64,000 nucleotides of DNA from Glaciimonas sp. CA11.2 (GTDB lineage: Bacteria; Pseudomonadota; Gammaproteobacteria; Burkholderiales; Burkholderiaceae_D), in contig NZ_JAVIWL010000001.1 in NCBI RefSeq assembly GCF_034314045.1, positions 4,650,001-4,714,000 on the forward strand, given 5' to 3'. A program made the translations under genes and the position numbers. The notes under the pieces were generated by a model. The model saw only the letters and a program-made list of their open reading frames with translations. It was not told the DNA's origin and ran no database searches. Below, piece after piece: positions 8,312 to 18,130 of this stretch (position 1 is the stretch's first letter; each line of letters starts with the position of its first letter).

Positions 8312-8440
8312 TAGGCGTTACGCAGAACAGTCCCTTCAACGAGCTTGCGAACGCTGCCGACGCAGACAGTACGCGAGTACCAAGCCACGTTGGCGGCCAA
8401 GAAAGCACAACGTTGCTGGGGCGACTTTGCGTAACGCCTA
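8312..8440. mobile_element. MITE-like element with 13-bp terminal inverted repeats
   Basis: TAGGCGTTACGCA at 8312-8324 is repeated as its perfect complement at 8428-8440. The 103 bp between are more GC-rich than the flanks, and similarity of the two ends continues imperfectly for about 17 bases inward. The size and ends fit a non-autonomous miniature element; the inner sequence is too short for a transposase. No clear target-site duplication is visible. It sits between the operator cluster and the rhaD ribosome binding site, so it interrupts or supplies the rhaDI promoter region. A simple long-armed hairpin in the leader is the alternative. Confidence 0.55.
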
Positions 8441-8469
8441 AAGTAATAACAATAGATGATGGAGACTGT

Positions 8470-10578
8470 ATGACTGAATTGATTGCCACCACGCCGCAAG
8501 GCCCGATCACCCCGATGTGGGATGATGCCACCGCTGCGACGCTCAGCGCGCCCGAACTCCTGTTATACCGCTCGAACCTGCTTGGTTCTGACATGCGCAT
8601 TACCAACTTTGGCGGTGGCAATACCTCCGCCAAGATTGATATGACTGACCACCTTACCGGCGAGCAAGCCGAGGTTTTGTGGGTCAAAGGATCGGGCGGC
8701 GATTTGGGAAGTATCAAGCTGGACGGATTTTCCACACTCTATATGGACAAACTGCGTTCTCTCAAAAATCGTTATCGTGGCTTGGCGCTGGAAGATGAGA
8801 TGGTCGCCTATTTGCCGCATTGCACCTTTAACCTGAATCCACGTGCGGCCAGTATCGATACGCCATTACATGCCTACATCGACAAAAAACATGTTGATCA
8901 TATGCATCCGGATTCTGTGATTGCGATTGCCGCCTGTGCCAATAGCCGAGCACTGACTCTCAAAGTCTTCGAGGGTGATTTGGGTTGGTTGCCATGGCAG
9001 CGGCCCGGTTATGATCTCGGGCTAAAGCTAGAGGCGTTATCAAAAGAACAGCCGCACCTAAAAGGGATCGTTCTGGAAGGACATGGTTTATTTACGTGGG
9101 GCGATACATCTAAATCCTGCTACGAGATTACCTTAGCCATCATCAAACGCGCAGAAGACTGGTTGGCAGCCAACAGCAAACAACCGGCTTTTGGCGGTAG
9201 TAAGTTCACGCCACTTGTGGCCTCCGAACGTGCCGATCTGGCAGCGCGTCTGATGCCGCTTTTGCGCGGCAAGATTAGTCAGGATGAATATAAATTAGGC
9301 CATTTTGACGATAGCCGGACTGTGCTCGATTTTGTGTGTAGCACTGATTTGTTGCCGTTAGCAGCGCTCGGAACGTCATGCCCGGATCATTTTTTGCGCA
9401 CCAAAATCCGCCCGTTTGTGGTCGATTTTGACCCAGTCAATCCCAATTTTGAGCGATTATTGGCTGGTCTGGACGATGCATTGTGCGCCTATCGTGCCGA
9501 ATACCTCGCCTATTACGCCCGCTGCAAACGCGATAATAGTCCGGCAATACGCGATGCCAACCCAATCATTTATTTGATTCCTGGGGTTGGTATGCTGTCC
9601 TTCGCCAAAGACAAAGCCACAGCCCGCATCGCTGGGGAATTTTATGTCAATGCCATCAACGTCATGCGCGGCGCAAATGGGGTCGACACTTATGTCGGCT
9701 TGCCAGAGCAGGAAGCCTTCGATATCGAGTATTGGTTACTGGAAGAAGCCAAGCTGCAACGCATGCCCAAACCAAAAAGTCTCGCGGGACGCATTGCACT
9801 GGTCACGGGTGGTGGCGGCGGAATCGGTCAGGCGGTTGCGCGCCAGCTGTTACAAGAAGGCGCTTGCGTCATGCTGACCGATATCGATGCCGAGGCGCTG
9901 ACACAAGCCGAACAAACACTGATCAAGGTCGCCGGACGCGATTACGTCGCTAGTATCTGCGCGAATATCACTAGCGAGCAAGATATTGATATCATCCTCA
10001 GCAGCACGGCGCTCCGCTTTGGCGGCATTGATCTGCTGATCTCTAACGCGGGAATCGCTTCATCCGCGCCGCTAGAAGACACTACGCTGGAAATGTGGGA
10101 GCGCAATCAATCGATTCTGGTGACAGGCTACTTTCTGGTTAGTCGCAGCGCTTTCCGCATGATGAAAGAACAAAAATTAGGCGGCAGCATGGTATTTGTC
10201 GCCAGCAAAAACGGCTTAGTGGCATCCGCTGGCGCATCGGCATATTGCACCGCCAAAGCAGGTGAAATCCATCTGGCGCGTTGTATTGCACTGGAAGGCG
10301 CTGCGCATGGTATCCGTGTCAATGTCGTCAATCCTGACGCCGTGATCCGTGGCTCGCGGATCTGGGATGGAAAATGGAAAGAAGAGCGTGCCGCCTCGAA
10401 CAAAATTGAATCAGGCGATGTGGAAGAATTCTATCGACAACGCAGTATGCTTAAACGCAGCGTCCTACCCGAAGATATCGCCGAAGCAGTGTATTTTTTG
10501 GCCAGCGATAAATCGGCCAAGAGTACCGGCAACATCATTAACGTTGACGCGGGAAATGCGGCGGCGTTTACACGATAA
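8470..10578 (+). CDS. rhaD: Bifunctional rhamnulose-1-phosphate aldolase / lactaldehyde dehydrogenase
   Basis: A 702-residue fusion. The N-terminal half is a class II aldolase domain with the zinc-binding HMHPDS motif (about residue 143) and GHGLFTWGD (about 203). The C-terminal third is a short-chain dehydrogenase with the glycine-rich NAD loop TGGGGGIG (about 447) and the YCTAK catalytic pair (about 591). Family members split L-rhamnulose 1-phosphate into dihydroxyacetone phosphate and L-lactaldehyde and then oxidise or reduce the lactaldehyde. The ATG at 8470 has GGAGA 7 bases upstream; a longer frame from 8413 reaches into the MITE-like element and is unlikely. It is followed by rhaI with a 99-base gap and is divergent from the transporter operon. 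Confidence 0.9.
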   Translation: MTELIATTPQGPITPMWDDATAATLSAPELLLYRSNLLGSDMRITNFGGGNTSAKIDMTDHLTGEQAEVLWVKGSGGDLGSIKLDGFSTLYMDKLRSLKNRYRGLALEDEMVAYLPHCTFNLNPRAASIDTPLHAYIDKKHVDHMHPDSVIAIAACANSRALTLKVFEGDLGWLPWQRPGYDLGLKLEALSKEQPHLKGIVLEGHGLFTWGDTSKSCYEITLAIIKRAEDWLAANSKQPAFGGSKFTPLVASERADLAARLMPLLRGKISQDEYKLGHFDDSRTVLDFVCSTDLLPLAALGTSCPDHFLRTKIRPFVVDFDPVNPNFERLLAGLDDALCAYRAEYLAYYARCKRDNSPAIRDANPIIYLIPGVGMLSFAKDKATARIAGEFYVNAINVMRGANGVDTYVGLPEQEAFDIEYWLLEEAKLQRMPKPKSLAGRIALVTGGGGGIGQAVARQLLQEGACVMLTDIDAEALTQAEQTLIKVAGRDYVASICANITSEQDIDIILSSTALRFGGIDLLISNAGIASSAPLEDTTLEMWERNQSILVTGYFLVSRSAFRMMKEQKLGGSMVFVASKNGLVASAGASAYCTAKAGEIHLARCIALEGAAHGIRVNVVNPDAVIRGSRIWDGKWKEERAASNKIESGDVEEFYRQRSMLKRSVLPEDIAEAVYFLASDKSAKSTGNIINVDAGNAAAFTR

Positions 10579-10677
10579 GGTAATAAGGCGAATGCGCCCG
10601 AATCGCCAGCATATTAAATATACATAACCAGCAGCAGGCGCTAATAATTGTTGCCTCGGTGCTGAAAATCAGGAGAC

Positions 10678-11976
10678 ATGATGAATGCAATGATCGATAC
10701 CGGCCGGATTGCCGAACACAATACCAACATACAAAATAATCTTCAAGCTGACTATGAAGCACTCGGTGGCATGCTGGCACGGCGCGGACAAGACATTGAA
10801 AAATTGACCGCATTAGCCCAAACTTTTGCAGTCGCGTTACCGAGTTGGGGCGTAGGCACCGGCGGTACGCGTTTCGCACGTTTTCCAGGAATTGGCGAGC
10901 CGCGAAACGTGTTCGAAAAGATGGAAGACTGCGCGGTGATCCATCAATTAACGCACGCTACACCGACTGTATCACTGCATTTTCCCTGGGATAAAACGAC
11001 TGATCCTGCGGCTCTGCGAGAAATCGCAAGCGGATATGGCTTAGGTTTTGACACCGTTAATTCGAATACATTTCAGGATCAGGCCGGGCAAGCGCATTCG
11101 TACAAAAATGGCAGTCTGACAGCAAACAATCCTGCCGCACGCGCTCAAGCGATTGCACACAATATCGACTGCATTACGTTAGGGCGGGCCCTCGGTTCTA
11201 ACGCGCTTACAGTCTGGATCGGTGATGGCGCAAACTTTCCCGGCCAGCACAATCTACGCGGCGCGCTCGAACGCTATCTGGATAGCATGCGCGAAATCTA
11301 CAGCGCATTGCCATCCGACTGGTTGGTCTATATTGAGCACAAATTATTTGAACCGGCTTTCTACGCCACCACTATCGCCGATTGGGGTACTAGTTTTGCA
11401 TGCGCGACCGAACTGGGACCGAAGGCAAAATGCCTTGTCGATCTGGGTCACCACGCGCCCAATACCAATATCGAAATGATCGTTGCCCGCCTTGCACAGT
11501 TTGGCAAATTGGGTGGTTTCCATTTTAACGATAGCAAATACGGCGATGACGATCTGGACTCGGGCAGCATCAATCCCTTCCAATTATTTTTGATCTTCAA
11601 CGAGTTGGCGGATGTTGCGCAACGCGAGGGGGCATCGTTTAAACCATCGTATATGCTCGACCAGTCACACAACGTAACCGATCCGATTGAAAGTTTGATG
11701 AGCAGCGCCATTGAAGTACAGCGGGCGTTTATTCAATCTGCCATCGTTGACCGCACGGCGTTGCAGCATTATCAGGAGCAAAACGACGTACTCCAATCGG
11801 CACAAACCTTGAAACATGCATTCCGTACCGACGTCAGTCCTATTCTGGCAATGGCACGGTTCCGCTCGGGCGCGACAATCGACCCCATCGGCTGCTACCG
11901 TTCAACCGGATATCGCGCACAAAAAGGCCAACAACGACCACCGAAGGCAGGGATCAGTAGTAGCGGTATTATTTGA
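10678..11976 (+). CDS. rhaI: L-rhamnose isomerase (AP-endonuclease 2/TIM-barrel type)
   Basis: A 432-residue sugar isomerase of the xylose-isomerase-like TIM-barrel family, matching rhizobial RhaI and Pseudomonas-type L-rhamnose isomerase rather than E. coli RhaA. Recognisable segments are SWGVGTGGTRFARFPG near residue 60, WIGDGANFPGQ near 180, YIEHKLFEPAFYATT near 216 and GGFHFNDSKYGDDDLDSG near 280, which contribute metal ligands (Glu, Asp, His). It converts L-rhamnose to L-rhamnulose, the substrate for RhaK. AGGAG precedes the ATG. It is the second gene of the plus-strand rhaDI operon. Confidence 0.9.
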   Translation: MMNAMIDTGRIAEHNTNIQNNLQADYEALGGMLARRGQDIEKLTALAQTFAVALPSWGVGTGGTRFARFPGIGEPRNVFEKMEDCAVIHQLTHATPTVSLHFPWDKTTDPAALREIASGYGLGFDTVNSNTFQDQAGQAHSYKNGSLTANNPAARAQAIAHNIDCITLGRALGSNALTVWIGDGANFPGQHNLRGALERYLDSMREIYSALPSDWLVYIEHKLFEPAFYATTIADWGTSFACATELGPKAKCLVDLGHHAPNTNIEMIVARLAQFGKLGGFHFNDSKYGDDDLDSGSINPFQLFLIFNELADVAQREGASFKPSYMLDQSHNVTDPIESLMSSAIEVQRAFIQSAIVDRTALQHYQEQNDVLQSAQTLKHAFRTDVSPILAMARFRSGATIDPIGCYRSTGYRAQKGQQRPPKAGISSSGII

Positions 11977-12110
11977 GGCTCTAGAATTCAATCCCGGCAT
12001 CAGGTTCCCAGGTTCGCAACCCCGCAGCGCCTCTAATGTCCTGCCTCAGCGTATAAAACCAGGCGCGCGGTAACGTCCACGAGGAAAGCTAAAGGTCGGT
12101 CAACGGTTTG

Positions 12111-12317
12111 TTACTCTAACCTGAAGCCAACTTTGATCGTTACCTGATAATGAGAAATCTTGCCATCCACAATATGACCTCGGGTTTCAACGACTTCGAA
12201 CCAGTCCATATGTTTAACCGTCAGCGCCGCCTTGGTAATCGCATCACGTATTGCATCATCGCTACCAGTTTTTGAGGTCCCGACCAACTCGACCAGTTTG
12301 TACGTATGGGTAGACAT
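12111..12317 (-). CDS. Dodecin family flavin-binding protein
   Basis: A 68-residue protein with the full dodecin pattern: KLVELVGTS at the N-terminus, DAIRDAITKA, the aromatic WFEVVETRGHI and the C-terminal HYQVTIKVGFRLE. Dodecins assemble as hollow dodecamers that store flavin in the cytoplasm and shield the cell from its photoreactivity. Length and motif order are exactly those of the family. It stands alone between convergent rhaI and the sorbosone-dehydrogenase-like gene. Confidence 0.92.
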   Translation of the reverse strand: MSTHTYKLVELVGTSKTGSDDAIRDAITKAALTVKHMDWFEVVETRGHIVDGKISHYQVTIKVGFRLE

Positions 12318-12574
12318 GGTAATTTCCTGTATTGACTATGGTTGAGTTGGGATATGACATTCGCTCGCATATCGCTTTAGCTTCCATCATAGTAGTCAAA
12401 TGATTCATTTTCCATAAAAATCATAAAACTTAATAGTTCCTCAAACTTTCGCCGCGCCGATACTTCACCAGCCTTACTAGCAGACAGGCCTAACCATTTA
12501 CTTCGCGCTCTTTATCCCATCCCTCTATTCGCTGAACAGCGTTCGCATCGCCACCTCTCAAACCAACCGGTCGG

Positions 12575-13894
12575 CTAACGACTGGGGGTAACCCGCCATA
12601 CGACATTGCCAACGTCATCAGCGACCAAAAGCGCGCCCGTGCGGTCGACCGCCACGCCAACCGGGCGGCCCATCGCATCACCCTGCGCAGTTACAAAACC
12701 GGTAAGAACGTCTTCAGGTGGACCAGCAGGATTTCCGTCAATAAAGGGGACAAAAATCACTTTGTAACCGCTCCTGGGCTTGCGATTCCAAGAGCCGTGC
12801 TGGCCGATAAACGCTCCGCCAAAAAAATGCTTCGGCAATAAATTACCTTCATAGAAAGCAAGCCCAAGGCTGGCCGTATGCGCACCTAGCGCATAATCTG
12901 GCGCAATCGCTTTATCCACCATATCAGGCCGCGGCGGCTTCACTCTCGTATCCACATGCTGGCCATAATAACTATAAGGCCATCCATAAAAACCGCCGTC
13001 CTTCACCGAAGTCATATAGTCCGGCACCAGATCGCTGCCAAGTTCATCGCGTTCGTTGACCGCCGTCCACAGAGCACCACTGTGTGGTTGCCAAGCTAGA
13101 CCATTCGGATTGCGTAAGCCCGAGGCGAAGATGCGCGAGCGACCTGTTTTGGCATCAACTTCCAGGATGGCGGCGCGGTTGACCTCGTTTTCAAGTCCGT
13201 TTTCGGCAACATTGCTATTCGAGCCAACCGTTACATATAGATGCGAACCATCCCGACTTGCGATCACGTTTTTTGTCCAGTGATGATTGATCGGCCCTCC
13301 GGGTAAATCAATCACTTTTACACCTGGCACCGTAATTTGTGTTTCGCCAGTGCGATAGGGAAAGCGCCATAGGGCATCAGTCGTAGCAACATACAAATCG
13401 GTGCCAACCAATGTCATGCCAAAGGGAGAATTCAATCCTTGCAGGAACACCGTTTTTGTGGCGACCACGCCGTCGCCATTTGTATCGCGCAACAGGGTGA
13501 TGCGATTAGCGCTCGGTACGCCAGCACCTGCCCGTTTCATGACAAGCCTCATGATCCAACCCTTAATACCTTTGCTATCGTCGGGCTTGGGCGGAGCGTT
13601 GGTTTCTGCCACCAGCACATCACCATTGGGGAGTACATACAACCAACGCGGATGATCAAGGCCGGTGGCAAGTGCTTTCACTGCAAGGCCAGCGCCGGCC
13701 TGCGGTACTAGGCCAGCAGGCCAACCCGTAGCTGGCGCTATATTGACGGTGGGCAATAGCGTCACATGCGGTGCCGGGATTGTCGGATGTGGCCCCATAT
13801 CCGCCTGTTCCGGCAATGTCGCCACCTCGCCACAAGCGCTAAGATGCATGACTAAAACACAAATGGTCGAGGGTGCAATAAAAGGATAGCGCAT
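12575..13894 (-). CDS. Sorbosone-dehydrogenase-like PQQ/glucose-dehydrogenase-fold lipoprotein
   Basis: A 439-residue predicted lipoprotein. The N-terminus is hydrophobic with the lipobox LSAC (about residue 21), then a Pro-rich linker. The rest is a beta-propeller of the soluble glucose/sorbosone dehydrogenase family, with [36 protein letters not shown] and [12 protein letters not shown]. Members bind PQQ and oxidise sugars in the periplasm, but many substrates are unknown. I chose the ATG at 13894 because GGAG lies 8 bases upstream; an in-frame start at 13927 lacks this. It stands alone. A YliI-like aldose sugar dehydrogenase is the nearest functional description. Confidence 0.8.
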   Translation of the reverse strand: MRYPFIAPSTICVLVMHLSACGEVATLPEQADMGPHPTIPAPHVTLLPTVNIAPATGWPAGLVPQAGAGLAVKALATGLDHPRWLYVLPNGDVLVAETNAPPKPDDSKGIKGWIMRLVMKRAGAGVPSANRITLLRDTNGDGVVATKTVFLQGLNSPFGMTLVGTDLYVATTDALWRFPYRTGETQITVPGVKVIDLPGGPINHHWTKNVIASRDGSHLYVTVGSNSNVAENGLENEVNRAAILEVDAKTGRSRIFASGLRNPNGLAWQPHSGALWTAVNERDELGSDLVPDYMTSVKDGGFYGWPYSYYGQHVDTRVKPPRPDMVDKAIAPDYALGAHTASLGLAFYEGNLLPKHFFGGAFIGQHGSWNRKPRSGYKVIFVPFIDGNPAGPPEDVLTGFVTAQGDAMGRPVGVAVDRTGALLVADDVGNVVWRVTPSR

Positions 13895-14175
13895 GTAAAG
13901 TCTCCAGGTATCTGTAGATTCTATCAAAAAATATTTTACTGCAAGGTTTGCATGTATGCGGTCAGTATTTCGATGAAAAACGCGATAAACCTGTAAGACA
14001 GGACCTGATGTACAAGGAGAGCGAGGAGGTCTATATCGATCCGGCTCTTTGTTCCGCCTGCATTACTACGCCAAACGGTCATAAAAACGTTATAACCTGG
14101 ACCCGATAAAGAGCGCACAATAAGGACCATGACTTAGTTGCAATAATGCTGAAATCTCATCTGTTGGAGGCGTTT

Positions 14176-14613
14176 ATGTTCAATAAAATCCTGGTCACTT
14201 ACAACGGCACGCCAGACAGTCGCTCGGCCTTATACGAATGTATTCAACTCCATCCGCCTGCTTCGACTGAAGTCCATTTGCTGGCCGTCATCGAACTGTC
14301 GGCGCATGGAATGGCGGGAGGTTATTGCCCGGAAGTGGCTTTTGCAAACAGGACTCAGGTCATTAAAGAAGAATTGGAAGCGGGTAAAGCATTAATGGTC
14401 GCCGCTGGACTGCGTGTGGCAACTCACCTTCAGACTGGCGAACCGATTGATGTGATCGGCTCAATGGCAGAAGCGTTAAAAGTCGATCTTGTGATCGTCG
14501 GGCACTCTCGCCGCAAAGCGTTTTCCGCCCGTTGGTGGCGCGGATCGACGGATGCTTTGCTCGTCGAACGGGTCAAATGCAACGTGTTAGTGGCTGTTCA
14601 AAGCGCCCTATAA
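14176..14613 (+). CDS. Universal stress protein, UspA family
   Basis: A 145-residue single-domain UspA protein: FNKILVTYNGTPDSRSAL at the start (the Asp usually found after the first strand is replaced by Asn), and DLVIVGHSRR then GSTDALLVERVKCNVLVA at the end. The nucleotide loop reads GHSR instead of GxxG, so ATP binding may be altered. GGAGG five bases before the ATG at 14176 sets the start. Cytoplasmic; usually induced by starvation or stress. It has no operon partner. Confidence 0.87.
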   Translation: MFNKILVTYNGTPDSRSALYECIQLHPPASTEVHLLAVIELSAHGMAGGYCPEVAFANRTQVIKEELEAGKALMVAAGLRVATHLQTGEPIDVIGSMAEALKVDLVIVGHSRRKAFSARWWRGSTDALLVERVKCNVLVAVQSAL

Positions 14614-14705
14614 AACCCTAAAGCACATTTTTATTTTTATTTTAAAATTAGGTTGTGACGCTCGAATGACTTAGCTTTAAGTTAGAGCAATAAACCCGAA
14701 ACACT

Positions 14706-14735
14706 AAAGCCAAATCATAAGGCTTATTTTTTCTT
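14706..14735 (+). terminator. Weak possible terminator
   Basis: AAGCC-N9-GGCTT followed by a short T-rich tract between convergent uspA-like and LLM-oxidoreductase genes. The stem is only 5 bp, so this is a weak candidate. Confidence 0.3.
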
Positions 14736-14832
14736 TCAGCGATACCATCATGGACCATCGCTGTGCGTCTCAAACGTCGGTTAACGTCCACTTCAACCCA
14801 CTAGGTGAATGAACTTATCCTTTGCCTTAACT

Positions 14833-15819
14833 TTAGGCGCCGCGCGCTATATCTGCAATGATTTCATATGACCGAAGCCGTGCGGCATGATCGAAAACGT
14901 CCGAGACGATCATCAATTCGTCCGCACCAGTCATTGAAATTAACCTTTCCAACCCTTCGCGTACAGTCTGTTTCGAGCCGACAACCGAAAAAGCCAGCAT
15001 ATGCGATGCTTGCGCTTTCTCTGCACCTGACCAATAAGTCTCAATATCATCGATTGGTGGCTTGCTCAAACCTCGGGCACCGCGAAACATGTCGGTAAAA
15101 GACATTTGTTGCGTCGTCGCCAGACGCTGCGCTTCGGCGTCGGTCTCGGCGGCAATAATATTGATACCCACCATCGCATGCGGCGATGCCTGTTGAGCAG
15201 ACGCATGAAATTGCGCCCGATAAGCTTGGAGCGCGGCCTCAAGTGAATCCGGCGCAAAATGCGATGCGAATGCATATGGCAAACCCAGTTTGGCAGCAAG
15301 TCTGGCACCAAATGTGCTCGATCCCAAAATCCAGAGAGGCACTTCTGTGCCTACGCCTGGTACCGCGACAATGCGTTGGCCCGGTTCAGCTGGCGCGAGA
15401 AAAGCCTGAAGTTCGAGTACATCCTGCGGGAATTCTTCAGCGCTCGCAGAATCGCGGCGCAGCGCACGCGTAGTAATCTGATCAGTGCCCGGCGCCCTTC
15501 CCAGTCCCAGATCAATGCGCCCCGGAAATAATGATGCAAGCGTTCCAAACTGTTCGGCAATAAGGAGTGGAGCGTGGTTTGGTAGCATGACGCCACCAGC
15601 GCCCACGCGAATCGTGCTGGTTCCAGCGGCAACGTGCGCAATCGCGACAGCTGTTGCAGCACTGGCAATACCAATCATATTGTGATGTTCGGCCATCCAA
15701 AATCGGCGGTAGCCCCAACCTTCAGCGTGGCGTGCGAGATCTCGCGCATTGTCGAGCGCGGTGCGGGCGGTGCTACCTTGCGTAATACGGACCAAATCGA
15801 GGATCGAAATGGGGATCAT
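14833..15819 (-). CDS. LLM-class flavin-dependent oxidoreductase (luciferase-like)
   Basis: A 328-residue luciferase-like monooxygenase of the MsnO8 group. N-terminal [13 protein letters not shown], then [12 protein letters not shown] near residue 40, [14 protein letters not shown] near 92, and [10 protein letters not shown] near 124 are the characteristic FMNH2-pocket segments. AAGGA precedes the ATG. Such enzymes use reduced flavin from a partner reductase; the substrate cannot be told from sequence. It is monocistronic here. Confidence 0.87.
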   Translation of the reverse strand: MIPISILDLVRITQGSTARTALDNARDLARHAEGWGYRRFWMAEHHNMIGIASAATAVAIAHVAAGTSTIRVGAGGVMLPNHAPLLIAEQFGTLASLFPGRIDLGLGRAPGTDQITTRALRRDSASAEEFPQDVLELQAFLAPAEPGQRIVAVPGVGTEVPLWILGSSTFGARLAAKLGLPYAFASHFAPDSLEAALQAYRAQFHASAQQASPHAMVGINIIAAETDAEAQRLATTQQMSFTDMFRGARGLSKPPIDDIETYWSGAEKAQASHMLAFSVVGSKQTVREGLERLISMTGADELMIVSDVFDHAARLRSYEIIADIARGA

Positions 15820-16117
15820 GGGTGTGTCCTTATCTAACTGCTTATGCGGTCTTTGAGTATAACCTTTCTGCCGATTTTGATTTGGCGGAGGCCAGTCTTA
15901 TGGGCTGATAGCGCGGCAGATCAAGTCAGCGCTTACACTTAAAAAAGAGGTTGGTTCAAAACACTTACAAAAGTGTCATGCGACATCGCTCGAGTAATGG
16001 AATTGGGTAAAGAATGACGTCCACGCCGCTTTCAACCTGTGATATCCGCGCTATTTGCGTCTGATGTTCTAGCGCGAGGACATCCATTGAGGATTAGGCT
16101 GAAGTTGCGCTCCTCCC

Positions 16118-16357
16118 TTAAAAACTCGATGCCGTCAAAATTACTTCATCGACGCCCATTTCAAGCTCTTTAAGGGCTACCGCTCGAATTAAGGGTTTGT
16201 TATCCAAAAAGGCGCTGACCAATTGGTCTCGAGTGAGACTACTTGCCGGATTTTTTGTTAAATGCCGTAACGCCTCGGCTAGCACCGTACATGTCACTGT
16301 TCCTCCCTCAAATGGCACAGCGAACGTAATCTCGGTATTTTTTCCATTAACTAGCAT
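16118..16357 (-). CDS. Small DUF1488-like protein
   Basis: A 79-residue protein. The pattern EITFAVPFEGGTVTCTVLAEAL, then a helix ending in RAVALKELEMGVDEVILTASSF, resembles DUF1488 proteins, which are about 80-90 residues and of unknown function, common in Burkholderiales. No signal peptide or membrane segment. It has no strong ribosome binding site, and the neighbours give no clue. Confidence 0.6.
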   Translation of the reverse strand: MLVNGKNTEITFAVPFEGGTVTCTVLAEALRHLTKNPASSLTRDQLVSAFLDNKPLIRAVALKELEMGVDEVILTASSF

Positions 16358-16464
16358 ATAGCCCGCTTCTTGAAAAATTTCTATTCACTCATCAAAAGCA
16401 ACCTGAATTATGGATTCGATCGCCTGAACGCATACAAGACAAATACAACTATCGTATTTAAATA

Positions 16465-16695
16465 TTAAGTGAACGTAGAGAGGTCAAGTTGGATGTCCGC
16501 TTTAGCGTTTTCGAGGGCTGCATGGTTTGCAGTGCCGTGAGTGGGCAGTCCTTCCGCAATATTTGCCCGAGTCCACGATATTTTTGTTTCACCATCTTTA
16601 CTGATTGAATATTCAGCTGCCCAAACGTCACCAATAGGCACAGCACGCGTATGTATCTCATAACCTTCGTAGTTAGTGGTTGTAATGGCGCTCAT
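16465..16695 (-). CDS. Small hypothetical protein
   Basis: A 76-residue acidic protein starting MSAITTTNYEGYEI, with AAGGAGAG just upstream of the ATG at 16695. It contains an SxxxW-like beta-rich first half and an Ala-rich helix (HAALENAKADI). It resembles short unknown proteins common in Burkholderiales that begin with YxGYEI. Function unknown. Confidence 0.6.
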   Translation of the reverse strand: MSAITTTNYEGYEIHTRAVPIGDVWAAEYSISKDGETKISWTRANIAEGLPTHGTANHAALENAKADIQLDLSTFT

Positions 16696-16739
16696 ATCGC
16701 TCTCCTTAAAAGAAAAATACACTCGTTTGTATTTTTTTA

Positions 16740-16754
16740 GATAACGTAGTTATC
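16740..16754. promoter_or_regulatory. Palindrome upstream of the small gene at 16695
   Basis: GATAAC-GTA-GTTATC, a perfect 6-bp inverted repeat 45 bp before the start codon of the 76-residue gene. Position fits an operator near its promoter; no regulator is identified nearby. Confidence 0.35.
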
Positions 16755-17128
16755 AAACAATTATTTTCAACAGTATTTACTATTACCATAAGGAGAATAC
16801 TCGCAATACGCAAAGCCTCTCAAACTAGTGTCAATTATGGATTCCCTTAGAATAAGGCCTGCCAAAAGAAAACATCTTTCAATAAATTTTAATTGGGACT
16901 TGCCCAAATCCATTCCGAATATTCAACAATAAAGAGAATCAAACCTAGTCTAAACACGTTTGAGATGTAACAATATAGGGCTGTTTTATTTCATTTTGAA
17001 GAGGGCTGGATCCGCTTTTTTATGAATCTAGCTTATTGGCAGAGACAGGATTACCGGCGCACTGTGAACGGCTGGCGCCAGGCAAAATGCGGGTTTCATC
17101 GTCAAGCATGACTAAACTACGGAAAAGT
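16755..17128. other. AT-rich intergenic region
   Basis: About 370 bases between divergent small-protein and MipA/OmpV genes. AT-rich, with no convincing reading frame. It should contain the promoters of both genes. Confidence 0.45.
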
Positions 17129-17941
17129 ATGAAAGAAAACGGCCAGAGCAAAGCCATACTGGGCGCCATCCTAGGAGGAATAACAGGATTGGTTTTAATT
17201 TCAAGCGCGGTTGCACAAGACTCGACCACGTCTGATGTTGATGAGTTTCCTCAGCGCATAATGGGTGATTTAGGCGTAGGTGTGTACGAGGCACCCAGCG
17301 AAATACACGGAGAAATACGTGGTAAACGTAGTTCAACCCTGATATTGCCGTACGCCTATCTTGACTATGGCCGGTTATTTGCGCGGGTCGATACCTTCGG
17401 CATAAAAACGGTCAAAATGGGGTATGGCTATCTGGAACTCACTGGTCGTGTCAGTTTTGATGGTTTTAAAACTTCCAACTCAACGCTAAGAGGTTTGACC
17501 GAACGCAAAAATGGGATTCCCTTAGGTATTGGCACTTTTCAGGAAACTCCGGTTGGTGCGTTCTTTCTGAACGCTTTTTACGACGTCAACAAATCGCATG
17601 GCACGTTGCTGGAAGCCATCTATGCAGGTGAAATAAAGGCTGGCCCGGTTAACTTTTACCCACAAATCGGTGCTGAATATCGCAGTGCAAATTTCGTTAA
17701 TTATTACTACGGCATTACACCAGCCGAATCTGCCGCTAATAAACGTTACGCTGCCTATCAAGGCAAAGGCACAACAAATCCACTCGTGGCACTACAGGTC
17801 GAAATTCCTATTAATGCAACCTGGGTTGTCAACGTATACGGGCGCTATAAGTGGCTCGGCAATGGCATCACCAACAGTCCCATCGTCGACAAGAGGACGG
17901 CTCAAAGTTACTTTGTATCACTAGCTTATCGATTTAAGTAA
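17129..17941 (+). CDS. MipA/OmpV family outer-membrane protein
   Basis: A 270-residue protein with a signal peptide (hydrophobic GAILGGITGLVLISSAVA then QD) and a C-terminal beta-barrel ending in LAYRFK, a terminal aromatic-x-aromatic pattern suitable for the BAM machinery. Segments LGVGVYEAPSEIHGE, GYLELTGRVSFDGF and VVNVYGRYKWLGNGI fit the MipA/OmpV (scaffolding protein MltA-interacting) family. The start at 17129 has GGAAAA upstream; 17108 is an alternative. Its role may be a porin or envelope-stress component. No linked murein hydrolase is present. Confidence 0.78.
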   Translation: MKENGQSKAILGAILGGITGLVLISSAVAQDSTTSDVDEFPQRIMGDLGVGVYEAPSEIHGEIRGKRSSTLILPYAYLDYGRLFARVDTFGIKTVKMGYGYLELTGRVSFDGFKTSNSTLRGLTERKNGIPLGIGTFQETPVGAFFLNAFYDVNKSHGTLLEAIYAGEIKAGPVNFYPQIGAEYRSANFVNYYYGITPAESAANKRYAAYQGKGTTNPLVALQVEIPINATWVVNVYGRYKWLGNGITNSPIVDKRTAQSYFVSLAYRFK

Positions 17942-18130
17942 TTGCAAAATATAAAGGCAACTTAATCGCGTAGTTTTAAAACGCACAAGGCGGTTTATCA
18001 GATCGCATTCCTTTAGATAGGTTGACGAAAGCGGCACTCCGCTTAAGTCAGCTATCATCAATAGTAGAAAGTAAGCCTCTATTTTTAAAGCTCCCTTTCA
18101 ACATTAGCAGTCTTTTTTTGGAGAACGATC

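Noticed and set aside
13936..14130. 64-codon minus-strand frame upstream of the UspA gene
   Set aside because: No ribosome binding site and no recognisable composition; likely chance.
18029..18044. AAGCGG-CACT-CCGCTT hairpin in the gnd leader
   Set aside because: Only 6 bp, no U-tract and no promoter boxes with correct spacing; too short to interpret.
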